Shown: positions 39,284 to 48,216, numbered from the stretch's first letter. The stretch is 64,000 bases of DNA from Patescibacteria group bacterium (GCA_018971305.1 JAGXBC010000003.1:124001-188000), one strand, 5' to 3'. Numbers and translations are program-made. The notes: a model not told the origin generated them from the sequence alone.

Positions 39284-40429
39284 ATGGAATACACAAGAAA
39301 AATTTTATTTACCGGCGGGGGAAGCGGGGGACACGTCTATCCTCTTTTGGCGGTCTCGCAAAAATTGAAAGTACTAATAGAAAACGAACACAGAAGCGCC
39401 GAATTTTTTTATATGGGTCCGAAGGACGAATACGCCGAGATCCTCCGAACGGCAGATTTTAAAATCACCCCAATTTTTTCCGGAAAATTACGGCGCTATT
39501 CTTCCCTGGACAACATAACGGACATTCCAAAATTCGGCATAGGGCTGATACAATCATTCGTTAAAATATTTTCCATAATGCCCGACGTCGTTTTTTCCAA
39601 AGGCGGAACCGGTGCCCTGCCGGTTGTTATAGCGGCCTGGTTTTATGGGATACCGGTAATTATCCATGAATCTGACGCTGCTCCCGGGCTTACCAATCTT
39701 TTATCCGCCCCTTTCGCCGTGAGAATAGCAGTAAGCTTTCAATGCGTAATGCCTTATTTTAATCGCCGTAAGGTCGCCTGGATAGGAACTCCCATCAGAG
39801 AAGAACTGCTTAGTGAAAACCCCTCAGCCTCTTTTGCTAAAAAAGATTTGGGTTTTGATATGCAGGAACCATTAACTTTAATTATCGGCGGCTCGCAGGG
39901 TTCGGCGAGGATCAACGAATTTATTGTGGAGAATTTGGCAGGCCTTCTGGCCGAAACTCAAATTTTACACCAAACTGGCCAGGCTAATTATGCGGATGTG
40001 GCGAACTTGTCGCGCGCCGTGCTTACGGAGGTTGCCAAAACAGCAGGCGGGAAAGAACGATATCGTGCTATTCCTTATTTAGATGTAACAACAGAGAGAT
40101 CTGCATTTTCCGCAGCCGACCTTGTTGTAGCCCGCGCCGGCAGCGGCACTATCGCGGACATCTCCGCTTTCTCAAAGCCATCTATCCTTATTCCACTCAG
40201 AGAATCGGCGAACGACCATCAGCGGATCAATGCTTATGAGTTTGCTAAAACCGGCGCGGCGATAGTTATTGAGGAGAGCAATCTTTTGCCGGGAATATTT
40301 TTGAATCAGTTGAAATCACTTATCCATAAGCAAGATACTCTTGTTAAAATGGCAACAGCTTCGGGTGCTATGTTTAAGAAGGATGCGGCGGAAACTATCG
40401 CGCAAGAGATATTAAAGCTTTCGGCCTGA
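39284..40429 (+). CDS. murG: MurG, lipid II N-acetylglucosaminyltransferase
   Basis: 381 residues, GT28. N-terminal FTGGGSGGHVYPLLAV (the GGTGGH-like loop, here GGSGGH), FSKGGTGALPVVIAAW, the HESDAAPGLTN loop (E. coli HEQN), IIGGSQGSARIN and the C-terminal VVARAGSGTIADISAFSKPSILIPL nucleotide-sugar site. It adds GlcNAc to lipid I. Six-base gap after ftsW, no Shine-Dalgarno site. The gene order ftsW-murG and later murC is a remnant of the dcw cluster. Confidence 0.93.
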   Translation: MEYTRKILFTGGGSGGHVYPLLAVSQKLKVLIENEHRSAEFFYMGPKDEYAEILRTADFKITPIFSGKLRRYSSLDNITDIPKFGIGLIQSFVKIFSIMPDVVFSKGGTGALPVVIAAWFYGIPVIIHESDAAPGLTNLLSAPFAVRIAVSFQCVMPYFNRRKVAWIGTPIREELLSENPSASFAKKDLGFDMQEPLTLIIGGSQGSARINEFIVENLAGLLAETQILHQTGQANYADVANLSRAVLTEVAKTAGGKERYRAIPYLDVTTERSAFSAADLVVARAGSGTIADISAFSKPSILIPLRESANDHQRINAYEFAKTGAAIVIEESNLLPGIFLNQLKSLIHKQDTLVKMATASGAMFKKDAAETIAQEILKLSA

Positions 40430-40475
40430 GAGGCAAATATTTTTAAAAGTAATAGAAATTTGGCATTTTTAGTGA

Positions 40476-40481
40476 TAAACT
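40476..40481 (+). promoter_or_regulatory. -10 box, predicted leaderless start
   Basis: TAAACT ends seven bases before the ATG at 40489. The gap contains AAAGG, too close to act as a normal ribosome site. Confidence 0.4.
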
Positions 40482-40488
40482 GTAAAGG

Positions 40489-41964
40489 ATGCCAAAAGTT
40501 AAAGAATTGATTCGCGTACGTTTGGCGCCAAGCCCAACCGGACGCCTGCATATAGGCACGGCGAGAATCGCGCTAGTCAACTGGCTTTTTGCGCGCCAAC
40601 ATAACGGCACGTTCGTTTTGCGCATTGAGGACACCGACAAAGAACGCTCCAAAAAAGAATATGAAGAAGATCTTTTCTTGGGATTGCGATGGTTGGGCCT
40701 TGAGTGGGACGAAGGTCCGGCTTTGGCAACGAACGATAAGAAGAGATCGGCCGTCGAGTCGACATGCGGTCCTTATCGGCAGAGTGAACGAACAGAAATT
40801 TATGAAAAATATTTAAACCGGCTTTTAGACGAAGGTAAGGCCTATTACTGTTATTGCACGAAAGAAGATTTGGAAGCGGAGAAGCAGGCCATGCTTGCTC
40901 AGGGCTTACCCCCGAAATACGGCGGTCATTGCCGTAACATTAATCAACAGCCTGCCGGAAAGGAGCCGCAAGTTATCAGATTTAAAACACCAGAAGGGAA
41001 AATAGAATTCAAGGATCTTATTAGGGGCAATATGGCTTTTGATGGCTCGCTTTTCGGAGATATTGTTATTGCCAAGGATCTAAAAACCTCTCTATATAAT
41101 TTCGCAGCTACGGTTGATGACGAAGAAATGCATATAAGCCATGTCATCAGAGGTGAAGACCATTTATCCAATACTCCGAAGCAAATACTTATCCAGAAAG
41201 CTTTGGGGTTTAAGGAGCCCGAATATGGCCATCTGCCGCTCATCTTAAACCCGGACCGAAGCAAGATGTCTAAGAGATTTGCCGACACCGCGCTTTCAGA
41301 ATATATATCTCGGGGTTATCTGCCGGAGGCAATCGTAAACTTTCTTGCGCTTCTAGGCTGGCACCCGAAAGACGAACGTGAAATATTTTCCCTAAAAGAC
41401 CTTGTTAAGGAATTTGATTTCAAGAGAATCCAAAAGGCCGGAGCTGTTTTCAACCAGGACAAGCTGGATTGGCTGCAAAAAGAATACATGAAAAATTTGA
41501 GTACCGAGGAAATAACAGACCAGCTTATGGAAATTCTAAAAAATAAAAATGTTTCAACCGATAAAGATTTTCTAAAAAAAATAATCGAGATAGAACGTCC
41601 ACGCCTCACAACCCTGAACGAGTTTTATAGTGTGGCCGGATTTTTCTTCCGTTTGCCGGAATATGATGCGAAGCTTCTTGTTTGGAGGGAAACAGAGAAT
41701 ATAGAAAAAATAAAAAATATTCTTAATCTGTCTACGGCAATAATAAAATCTTCAAAAAATATAGACCGCGCGACCCTAGCCGCTTCTTTTGCCGAACTTA
41801 TAAATAAAGAAGGCAGGGGATCGGTACTTTGGCCCTTGAGAGTGGCGCTTTCTGGGCAAGCGGCTTCGCCCGATCCATTAGAGATAATTGAAGCTTTGGG
41901 GAAAGAAGAATCCGAAAGAAGAATAAAAATGGCCATAACAAAACTTGAGGGGAACCTCCTTTAG
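40489..41964 (+). CDS. gltX: Glutamyl-tRNA synthetase
   Basis: 491 residues, class I. HIGH motif in APSPTGRLHIGTARIAL, RIEDTDKERS, the GEDHLSNTPKQI block, KMSKR in PDRSKMSKRFADT, and the helical anticodon-binding end. It charges tRNA(Glu); as is usual in bacteria without GlnRS it may also load tRNA(Gln), followed by GatCAB, but gat genes are not in the window. It lies inside the wall gene stretch, with the M23 gene starting four bases after its stop. Confidence 0.95.
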   Translation: MPKVKELIRVRLAPSPTGRLHIGTARIALVNWLFARQHNGTFVLRIEDTDKERSKKEYEEDLFLGLRWLGLEWDEGPALATNDKKRSAVESTCGPYRQSERTEIYEKYLNRLLDEGKAYYCYCTKEDLEAEKQAMLAQGLPPKYGGHCRNINQQPAGKEPQVIRFKTPEGKIEFKDLIRGNMAFDGSLFGDIVIAKDLKTSLYNFAATVDDEEMHISHVIRGEDHLSNTPKQILIQKALGFKEPEYGHLPLILNPDRSKMSKRFADTALSEYISRGYLPEAIVNFLALLGWHPKDEREIFSLKDLVKEFDFKRIQKAGAVFNQDKLDWLQKEYMKNLSTEEITDQLMEILKNKNVSTDKDFLKKIIEIERPRLTTLNEFYSVAGFFFRLPEYDAKLLVWRETENIEKIKNILNLSTAIIKSSKNIDRATLAASFAELINKEGRGSVLWPLRVALSGQAASPDPLEIIEALGKEESERRIKMAITKLEGNLL

Positions 41965-41968
41965 TTTA

Positions 41969-43270
41969 ATGAGGAAATATTTTTACCTGATAGCAATTTT
42001 TTCTTTAATAGCTCAATATTGGGCGATTAATTCTGTTTTAGCACAAGAGGCCATAGCCACCTCATCGATAACTTCTTCCAGTACCGTGGTAACTCGTGAC
42101 GATTTAGCCGCTCAGATTCAGGAAAAAGCGAAGCAACTGGACGACATAGATAAACAATTGGCCGCTAGCAAGGCCAGCTTACAGGATGTGAAGAAACAGA
42201 GGGTAACTCTGCAAGGACAGCTTAACAATCTGCAAAACAACATTAGCCATCTCAATCTTAGTATCCAATCCGATCAGATAAATGTGGAAAAATTGAACCT
42301 GGAGATAGAATCTTTGGGTTACAATATAGGCGACATAGAATCTTCTATAACAGATAAAAAGAGTGCCATAGAAAAACTCCTCTTGGAGCTTCAGAAAAAT
42401 GACCGATTGAACTCAGATTTTTTTGTTTTATTTCTGAGAAGCGACAGCTTGGCCGATTCGGTAATGGAGGCACAAAATTTAAGCAATCTACAAAATCAAT
42501 TAACCAACGACATAACGAATCTCGGTAATCTGCACGACGAATACAATAACACCATAGCGGAAGCGAAAACCAAGAAAGACAGCATAGCTTTTCATCAGCA
42601 AAGCGAACAAAATAAAAGGCTTATTATCCAAGACCAAAAAAATGAACAGCAAATCCTTTTAGTCCAAACTAAAAACAAAGAAAGCGTTTACCAGCAACAA
42701 GTCAGCGATTTGGAAAAATTGCAACAACAGGTAGCCGACGAGGTTGAAACTCTGGATGCAGTTCTGCGGACCAAAATAGATCCTTCCACTCTGCCGCCTC
42801 TAGGCCAAGGAGTTTTGGAAATACCTGTTTATAATGACACCCTTTCTAACATCACCCAGGGATATGGGAGCACTGCTTTTGCGGAGACCGGATATAAAAG
42901 TCATTGGCACAACGGTGTTGATTTCGCGGCTTCCATCGGTACGCCAATTCTTGCGGCCGAAGACGGACAAATTTTAGCTACCGGAAATCAAGATGCTTAT
43001 TGCCCTCACGGTGCTTACGGAAAATTTATTGCTATTAAAAATACGGACAACCTCGTTACACTTTACGCGCACCTTTCACGCCAGATAGTGAGCAAGGGCG
43101 ATGCCGTAAAGAGGGGACAGGTAATAGGTTATTCGGGAAACACTGGTTATGTAACAGGTCCGCACTTACACTTCGGCGTTTATGCCGCTCCGACTTTTTA
43201 CATGGGCCCAAGTAAAGTTTGTGGACCGATGCCTTTCGGCGGTGACCTTAACCCTATTGGTTACTTGTAA
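41969..43270 (+). CDS. Secreted coiled-coil M23 peptidase (EnvC/LytM-like)
   Basis: 433 residues from the ATG at 41969. Signal peptide with cleavage likely after VLAQ-type sequence near residue 25, a long coiled coil (about 45-270), then an M23/LytM domain at about 300-420. Zinc ligands are in HNGVDF (H-x3-D), and the HxH is in GPHLHFGVY; YAHLS is also present. All ligands look intact, so it should cut peptidoglycan crosslinks. EnvC/NlpD-type proteins instead activate amidases, but they have degenerate sites. The position after gltX and near ftsW and murG suits a division or wall-remodelling job. Confidence 0.88.
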   Translation: MRKYFYLIAIFSLIAQYWAINSVLAQEAIATSSITSSSTVVTRDDLAAQIQEKAKQLDDIDKQLAASKASLQDVKKQRVTLQGQLNNLQNNISHLNLSIQSDQINVEKLNLEIESLGYNIGDIESSITDKKSAIEKLLLELQKNDRLNSDFFVLFLRSDSLADSVMEAQNLSNLQNQLTNDITNLGNLHDEYNNTIAEAKTKKDSIAFHQQSEQNKRLIIQDQKNEQQILLVQTKNKESVYQQQVSDLEKLQQQVADEVETLDAVLRTKIDPSTLPPLGQGVLEIPVYNDTLSNITQGYGSTAFAETGYKSHWHNGVDFAASIGTPILAAEDGQILATGNQDAYCPHGAYGKFIAIKNTDNLVTLYAHLSRQIVSKGDAVKRGQVIGYSGNTGYVTGPHLHFGVYAAPTFYMGPSKVCGPMPFGGDLNPIGYL

Positions 43271-43286
43271 AAAACATAAAATATGG

Positions 43287-43292
43287 TATAAT
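43287..43292 (+). promoter_or_regulatory. Extended -10 box, predicted leaderless start
   Basis: TGGTATAAT ends six bases before the ATG at 43299; this decides the start of that gene against longer upstream options. Confidence 0.65.
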
Positions 43293-43298
43293 AATTTA

Positions 43299-43682
43299 AT
43301 GAATAAAATAACAATCGGTGTTTTTGTTTTCACTATATGTCTTTTAATCGCTGCCGGACCGTCCGTATTGGAGCGCGTATATGCCCAAACCAATATAACT
43401 TTCCCGGACATGAACCAAATAAGCGATAAATTGCCTCAACCGCTTCAGGATTTCATAAACAGTGCCAAACAGATTACTACAAGCGTATATGATAAGGGCT
43501 CTAGTTTAAGCCTTAATTCGGTCAGCTCAAGCGACTGGCCCCAATCTTTGAATAATTGGTTTACCAATACAACCGGCGGTGTGAGCCTCGTTAGCATCCT
43601 AAAAACAGTAGGGAATCTTTTCATTTGGGTTCTGGACTCCGTATCAGGACTAATCAAATGGGGCTTGTCGTTTATCCAATAG
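43299..43682 (+). CDS. Small secreted protein of unknown function
   Basis: 127 residues from the ATG at 43299; the frame also runs 117 bases further upstream inside the M23 gene, which is not credible. Signal peptide (about 1-26, IGVFVFTICLLIAAG then VYAQT cleavage region). The mature part is Ser/Asn/Gln-rich with a hydrophobic C-terminal stretch (VSILKTVGNLFIWVLDSVSG) that could re-anchor it in the membrane. No recognised domain. It may act with the M23 protein before it. Confidence 0.65.
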   Translation: MNKITIGVFVFTICLLIAAGPSVLERVYAQTNITFPDMNQISDKLPQPLQDFINSAKQITTSVYDKGSSLSLNSVSSSDWPQSLNNWFTNTTGGVSLVSILKTVGNLFIWVLDSVSGLIKWGLSFIQ

Positions 43683-43870
43683 ACCCCAGCATTAAGGCAG
43701 CGATAATAAATCAGGCCTTTTTGATATTACTATATGTCACAAAAGGTATATTGTGCGACAGGAGAGATATTGGAAAACAGGGGTGTTTAAATGCTCCCCC
43801 CGTAATAAATGGTCTCCAACTTCTAATATATGTGGGGTGAATAAGGAAGAATTATTTTTGAATAAAAATT

Positions 43871-43899
43871 CCGCCAAATTTCTGGCGGATAGTTTTTTG
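43871..43899. terminator. Bidirectional intrinsic terminator
   Basis: CCGCCA at 43871-43876 pairs with TGGCGG at 43883-43888; T-rich tracts follow on both strands (ATAGTTTTTT on plus, AATTTTTATT on minus). It ends the plus gene at 43682 and the minus gene at 43925. The stretch 43683-43870 holds no convincing gene. Confidence 0.75.
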
Positions 43900-43924
43900 A
43901 ATACAAGAAACCAATTTAAGAGAT

Positions 43925-44359
43925 TTAGCTGCCGACCCCCTCCACTCCTTCACTATTCGGCACCGGCAATTCATGATCAGGACATTTGGTTGTAGCCGTA
44001 CCTATATGAGTTCCAAGATGTAAAACATATAAGACAAGAGCCATTCTGCAGACTCCGTTCGGACTTATATGCATGCTCTCTTCCCTGATAAGCGGACCGA
44101 ATGCCTCAATCGCCTCTTCTTTTAGTTTGTCCTGAACCAACATTTCAACATGCCTCTCGTCAAGAAGTGGATTCTTATGCTTAAAAAATTTCCTCAAGGC
44201 ATCTTCGTATAACAAGTTCTTAATAAGGTGTTTGCATGCTGGCTCATATTGGCCGGTTTCCTTATTTATGCAGAGACATCCGCGCACCCTACCTGCTTCC
44301 GCTTCGGCGCTTACCACAACTTCCGTACCGCTAGGGTCAATTTCTCTACGAAGTTGCAT
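43925..44359 (-). CDS. Hypothetical protein with conserved-looking Cys/His residues
   Basis: 144 residues behind the Shine-Dalgarno AGGAGA. Cys-containing spots are RGCLCINKETG, EPACKHLIKNL (C-x-H) and, near the end, TTKCPDHELP (C-x-x-H); with the His in NGVCRMALV and LHLGTHIG a metal site is possible. The central part is helical (FGPLIREESMHIS). The layout C-x-C...C-x-H is vaguely like a SWIM-type zinc motif, but I do not claim it. Own promoter and terminator; part of the Shine-Dalgarno set. Confidence 0.5.
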   Translation of the reverse strand: MQLRREIDPSGTEVVVSAEAEAGRVRGCLCINKETGQYEPACKHLIKNLLYEDALRKFFKHKNPLLDERHVEMLVQDKLKEEAIEAFGPLIREESMHISPNGVCRMALVLYVLHLGTHIGTATTKCPDHELPVPNSEGVEGVGS

Positions 44360-44399
44360 GTTTTATTTCTCCTGTGTACACGTTAAACAACTAAGGTGT

Positions 44400-44428
44400 A
44401 CTTTAATCGATCGTTCAGAAAAAATCAA
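44400..44428 (-). promoter_or_regulatory. Promoter of the 43925 gene
   Basis: TTGATT at 44423-44428 and TAAAGT at 44400-44405 on the minus strand, 17-base spacer. Confidence 0.5.
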
Positions 44429-44454
44429 CCCCAACTTGCCCATGAGGCACTTAA

Positions 44455-44487
44455 TAAAATAAAAACTGCGGGAAACTAATTCCCGCA
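44455..44487 (-). terminator. Intrinsic terminator of the 44496 gene
   Basis: On the minus strand GCGGGAA pairs with TTCCCGC (five-base loop), then AGTTTTTATTTT. Confidence 0.8.
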
Positions 44488-44495
44488 ATAAGGAC

Positions 44496-44765
44496 TTATA
44501 TTCGCACACTGGATTGTGAGAAAAATTTTGTTACGATCTCTTGGGGCTTGAACACATTCGGCTCTTCAATTGTATAACCCGCCTCCAGCGTTTCGGAGCC
44601 ATCCAAAATAGACCCGCCGCTATTGATAAAATCGGCACGCTTCTCAATGGCAATTTTTATAGCCTCAACCAGGCCGCCTTTGACTTCTTTAAAGATAAAT
44701 TCTTTATAGTTGGCCATGCTATCGTGGCTATCCCCTGTTTCAAACGTATATCTATAAGCCGGCAT
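44496..44765 (-). CDS. Hypothetical 89-residue protein
   Basis: Start at the ATG at 44765 with GGGGGTT just before it; the frame opens 13 codons earlier without support. The chain reads MPAYRYTFETGDSHDSMANY, then FKEVKGGLVEAIKIAIEKRA and a Gly/Ser-rich loop before EEPNVFKPQEIVTKFF. Probably a small alpha/beta protein. No family recognised. Its promoter lies inside the 5' end of the divergent murC gene. Confidence 0.5.
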   Translation of the reverse strand: MPAYRYTFETGDSHDSMANYKEFIFKEVKGGLVEAIKIAIEKRADFINSGGSILDGSETLEAGYTIEEPNVFKPQEIVTKFFSQSSVRI

Positions 44766-44812
44766 TTTTAACCCCCGTAATGTTCGTAATGTTAATGATC
44801 GCAAAACTATTT

Positions 44813-44818
44813 TATAAT
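44813..44818 (+). promoter_or_regulatory. -10 box of murC, predicted leaderless
   Basis: TATAAT ends seven bases before the ATG at 44826. Confidence 0.6.
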
Positions 44819-44844
44819 CTAAATCATGGATGTATCGGCGTCAA
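44816..44844 (-). promoter_or_regulatory. Promoter of the 44496 gene, overlapping murC start
   Basis: TTGACG at 44839-44844 and TAGATT at 44816-44821 on the minus strand, 17-base spacer. It overlaps the murC -10 box, so the two polymerases should compete. Confidence 0.55.
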
Positions 44845-46211
44845 TCCCATTCCAGTACAAAGATAAAAAATCCGTCTATTTTATAGGCATTGGCGGCATT
44901 GGTATGAGCGCTTTGGCTCGCTGGTTTAAGGCTCAAAATTGGGCTGTTTACGGGTCGGATTTAGTGAAAAGCGCCATTACTCAAGAACTTGTCAAAGAGG
45001 GCTTAAAAGTCAAAATAGGGCATAAAAATAGCCATATTAACTCCAGAATAGGTCTTATTATATATAACCGGGCTATTAAGACCGATAATCCGGAGCTTGC
45101 GGCTGCCAGACGGCTTAAAATACCGACGCTTCCCTACTCCAAAGTTATCGGAAAGTTAACCGATTTTTACACAACGGTTGCTATCACCGGCTCACATGGA
45201 AAGAGCACATCCACCGCACTCGCCGGTCTCATTCTCATCGCGGGCGGGTTAGACCCCACAGTTTTCGTGGGAACAATATTAAAAGAATTCGGCCGCCGCC
45301 ACGGCGGGGCAAGCGGGAAAAATATTCGCATCGGGAAAAGCAAATATTTGGTATTGGAGGCCGACGACTTTGGGGCGGCATTTTTGGATTACTCCCCTGC
45401 TATCTCTGTTGTCACGAATATTGACCGGGAACATTTGGATACCTATAAAACCCTCGGCAACGCGAAAAAAGCATTTTTAAAATTTATCGCGCGCACAAAA
45501 AATAACGGGGCCTTAATTTTAAACAACGACGATAAAAATCTCCACTCGCTTCACCGAGATATCGCTAAAATAGCGAAAAGAAAAAAACTCAGGGTTATCT
45601 GGCACGCTCTCCGCGGCAAGACGGCAAAAAAAGTCCGCCGAGTTATAAAAATCCCCGGTGAGCATAATGTTTCAAACGCCGTCGCGGCTTACAAGGTTGG
45701 CAGAGTTCTTGGGATTCCGCACGGCAAAATCTTGAAAGCTATTTCCCGCTATAACGGCGCTTGGCGGCGAATGGAATATAAAGGTAAATTTGACGGCGCG
45801 CTTGTTTACGACGATTATGCTCACCACCCAACGGAGATTAGGGCGTCGCTTAAAGGCTTTAGAGAACAATATCCGAAGAAAAAAATTGTTTGCGTCTATC
45901 AGCCGCATCAGGGCAGACGGCTCAAGGCGCTTTTTAAAGAATTTCAGTCGGCCTTTGACGATGCCGATGAAACGCTTATTCTCCCCGTCTACGAAGTTGC
46001 CGGCCGCGATCTCAGAAAGAACGCCTACGATTCGGAAAAACTTGCCAGAACAATTCAGTCCCAACAGCCGAAAAAGAAACTATTCTACCTCAAGGAACCG
46101 AAAAACCTCGTGAACGCCCTGAAAACGCTGGGGAATAATTCTTCCAAGGTGATAATAATGATGGGTGCCGGCGATATCGTGAATTATACGAAGAACTTGA
46201 TTGAAAAATAG
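44826..46211 (+). CDS. murC: UDP-N-acetylmuramate--L-alanine ligase
   Basis: 461 residues with the three Mur ligase domains. Domain 1: VYFIGIGGIGMSALARWF and YGSDLVKS. Domain 2: ATP loop ITGSHGKSTSTAL, EADDFGAAFLDYSP, VTNIDREHLDTYK, and GEHNVSNAVAAYKV. Domain 3: DDYAHHPTEIRASL and VYQPHQGRRLKALF. The GIGGIGMS and AHHPTE motifs are those of MurC rather than MurD, E or F. It adds the first amino acid of the stem peptide. Leaderless-type start; the divergent SD-type gene at 44765 has its promoter in the same bases. Confidence 0.93.
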   Translation: MDVSASIPFQYKDKKSVYFIGIGGIGMSALARWFKAQNWAVYGSDLVKSAITQELVKEGLKVKIGHKNSHINSRIGLIIYNRAIKTDNPELAAARRLKIPTLPYSKVIGKLTDFYTTVAITGSHGKSTSTALAGLILIAGGLDPTVFVGTILKEFGRRHGGASGKNIRIGKSKYLVLEADDFGAAFLDYSPAISVVTNIDREHLDTYKTLGNAKKAFLKFIARTKNNGALILNNDDKNLHSLHRDIAKIAKRKKLRVIWHALRGKTAKKVRRVIKIPGEHNVSNAVAAYKVGRVLGIPHGKILKAISRYNGAWRRMEYKGKFDGALVYDDYAHHPTEIRASLKGFREQYPKKKIVCVYQPHQGRRLKALFKEFQSAFDDADETLILPVYEVAGRDLRKNAYDSEKLARTIQSQQPKKKLFYLKEPKNLVNALKTLGNNSSKVIIMMGAGDIVNYTKNLIEK

Positions 46212-46225
46212 TTAAGAAGTAATAT
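46197..46225 (+). promoter_or_regulatory. Promoter of the 46265 gene inside the 3' end of murC
   Basis: TTGATT at 46197-46202 and TAATAT at 46220-46225, 17-base spacer. Confidence 0.5.
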
Positions 46226-46264
46226 TGGGAATAGCGATATTCTAAAAATGTTTGGAGGTTCGGA

Positions 46265-46702
46265 ATGAAGAACAGACAGTACGTAGTTATCTATTCCGAA
46301 AGCGAGGATTTTTCCGAGAGGTGGGGCAGAAAACTATCGGAGCTCGGCTTCAGACCTGCGGTTTTTCAAGCTTCTCAATCTACGACGCAGGTGCCCTACA
46401 GATCGGCAACGGAGAATGATGTAGCACTGGTATTTTACTGGAACTCTGATGCCCGGTTTCTTGATTTCATTTATTGCCCTATAGTCCTCGTTGTGCCTTC
46501 GCCAATCGGAAATTTTAAAGGATTAAGAATTCTCGGGGCTCTCTCCGAGGAATGCACCGATCAGGAACTACGCGACGCAGTCAAGGCCGCGATGAAACTA
46601 AATAAAAATCCTCAATCGAAAAAACAGAAACGACAATTATCAAAGCACGACAGGCCGAACGAATTATTTCGCACACTTGCCGAAATTCACAGGAGAGCGT
46701 AA
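46265..46702 (+). CDS. Hypothetical protein, Rossmann/receiver-like
   Basis: 145 residues behind the Shine-Dalgarno TTGGAGG. The start alternates strands and helices as in a receiver or small Rossmann fold: YVVIYSESEDFSERWGRKLS, FRPAVFQASQS, DVALVFYWNSDARFLDFI, PIVLVVPSP. No phospho-accepting Asp can be assigned with confidence. The end is basic (KNPQSKKQKRQLSKHDR). Own promoter (inside murC) and own terminator. Confidence 0.5.
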   Translation: MKNRQYVVIYSESEDFSERWGRKLSELGFRPAVFQASQSTTQVPYRSATENDVALVFYWNSDARFLDFIYCPIVLVVPSPIGNFKGLRILGALSEECTDQELRDAVKAAMKLNKNPQSKKQKRQLSKHDRPNELFRTLAEIHRRA

Positions 46703-46710
46703 GGGTTTAC

Positions 46711-46736
46711 GAGCTGCCACTTGGCGGCTCTTTTTA
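46711..46736 (+). terminator. Intrinsic terminator of the 46265 gene
   Basis: GAGCTGCC pairs with GGCGGCTC around a short loop, then TTTTTATG. Confidence 0.85.
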
Positions 46737-46767
46737 TGTGCGTTATCCTAAACCCACCAATTTAATA

Positions 46768-47382
46768 ATGGATAAACTAAAATTTTACTTCTTCGCGTTT
46801 TTTGTGATTATTGTTCTCGGCTGGTGGTTTTTGAATTTTGCCGAAGGATTTCTGGGAAATTATTATTCCGGTCCGGTAGAACACGCCCTGAATACGGTTG
46901 ACCTTGCCTCGCTTACAACGGCCCAGCTCAAAAGCTATATCACCCAGGGCTACGGTACAACGCTTTTTTCTTCTCTCTCGGCCGGCTACATCCAGCCCTG
47001 GCACAATGGCGTTGATATCATAGCCAACTATGGCGCGGCAATCCTCTCTCCCGACTCTGGGATGGTTTTTATGACAGGCAATCAGGATAATTACTGCAAC
47101 GGCAAGGGTTACGGAAAATTTGTCGTGGTAAACGACGCGAGCGACGGCCACGCCCTGCTCTACGCCCATTTAAGCAGAATAAGCGTGGCGGTGGGCGAAA
47201 AAATAAAAACCAGAGACACCATTGGCCTTGTCGGCAAAACAGGATTCGCCACCGGAACGCATTTGCACTTTACGGTTTTTGAACCGGGCTCGGTTTACAT
47301 CGGCAGCAATAACGGCTGCGGCCCCGATCCGAAAGGAAAAGATATGAATCCCCTCACCTACCTTGATTCAATAAAAAAATAG
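46768..47382 (+). CDS. Membrane-anchored M23 peptidase
   Basis: 204 residues from the ATG at 46768. Membrane anchor at about 3-24 (YFFAFFVIIVLGWWF), a short spacer, then an M23 domain: HNGVDIIANYG (H-x3-D), a Cys pair in NQDNYCNGKGYG and SNNGCGP, YAHLS, and GTHLHFTVF (HxH). It closely resembles the M23 part of the 41969 protein, including ITQGYG at the start of the domain, so the two share a recent origin. It likely cuts stem-peptide bridges at the membrane face of the wall. Confidence 0.88.
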   Translation: MDKLKFYFFAFFVIIVLGWWFLNFAEGFLGNYYSGPVEHALNTVDLASLTTAQLKSYITQGYGTTLFSSLSAGYIQPWHNGVDIIANYGAAILSPDSGMVFMTGNQDNYCNGKGYGKFVVVNDASDGHALLYAHLSRISVAVGEKIKTRDTIGLVGKTGFATGTHLHFTVFEPGSVYIGSNNGCGPDPKGKDMNPLTYLDSIKK

Positions 47383-47434
47383 CACCCGCGCCGTTGAATT
47401 TTCCAAAAATTTCTGCGATACTTAACGAACCAAC

Positions 47435-48199
47435 ATGTTTGATTACTACAAAACTCCGGAGGATTTCAAAGAAGCGAGCGGTTATACGATAGACGGTGTC
47501 TGGTATCCGCGCGTCACGAAAATCGTTTCCATCAAGGCCAAACCGGCCCTTTTATATTTCTATGCCGAAGCTCCCAGCCTTAAGGCGGCGCAAGCGATAA
47601 CGCAAAAATCGGCCGAGGAAGGCACGCTCATCCACGAAACGGTTGAGGGGTTACTGCTCGGGAAAAATCCGGAGATTCCCCCGTCCGTCGCTCCGGCCAT
47701 CAAAGCATTTAGAGAATTTTGGGACAAGAACAATATCCAGGTGACTCCCGAGCTTGTTGAGCGGCGTGTTATAAGCTACGACAACCGCTACGCGGGAACC
47801 GTGGACGCGCTTGCGCTTATCGGCGGAAAGTTTGGAGTCTTGGACATCAAAACATCGCAATCCATTTACCGCGACTATAATTTGCAGACCTCTGCCTATA
47901 TGGACGCCCTCAAAGACCAGTTCCAGAACTTGCAGACGCGCTGGATTTTAAAAATTGACCAGACACAGACCTGCAATCTCTGCGGAGCCATCCGTCGCGT
48001 CAAGGGCGGGAGAGAAAAAATCCGTGCGGGCGCGAATCGCGGCATTTCCCGCCACGAACACGAATGGAGCGAACTCCACGGCGATATAGAACTAAAGGAA
48101 TTCCCCTACTGGCAAGACGACTTCCAGGCATTTTTGGGAGCGAAAAAATTATGGGAGTGGGAAAACGATTATTGGTTGAAGAGGGTGGGGTATTTATAA
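47435..48199 (+). CDS. PD-(D/E)XK nuclease with zinc-finger-like insert
   Basis: 254 residues. Core: EEGTLIHETVEGLL (helix with His), YAGTVDALALIGGKFGVLDIKTSQSIY (Asp, then D-I-K) and QTSAYMDALK (Gln-x-x-x-Tyr), as in RecB/Cas4-type PD-(D/E)XK proteins. Between the last core strands is TCNLCGAIRRVKGG followed by SRHEHEWSE; the C-x-x-C and H-x-H could bind zinc. It is related in type, not closely in sequence, to the 34152 nuclease. Substrate unknown; a DNA-processing or repair role is the usual one. Confidence 0.75.
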   Translation: MFDYYKTPEDFKEASGYTIDGVWYPRVTKIVSIKAKPALLYFYAEAPSLKAAQAITQKSAEEGTLIHETVEGLLLGKNPEIPPSVAPAIKAFREFWDKNNIQVTPELVERRVISYDNRYAGTVDALALIGGKFGVLDIKTSQSIYRDYNLQTSAYMDALKDQFQNLQTRWILKIDQTQTCNLCGAIRRVKGGREKIRAGANRGISRHEHEWSELHGDIELKEFPYWQDDFQAFLGAKKLWEWENDYWLKRVGYL

Positions 48200-48216
48200 A
48201 AAATAAAATAGTAAAA

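Noticed and set aside
43625..43840. 71-codon frame overlapping the 43299 gene
   Set aside because: Shadow frame of the real gene; no ribosome site or promoter, and composition not protein-like.
43753..43995. 80-codon plus-strand frame after the 43299 gene
   Set aside because: It runs through a strong bidirectional terminator and antisense into the 43925 gene; low-complexity, no plausible start context.
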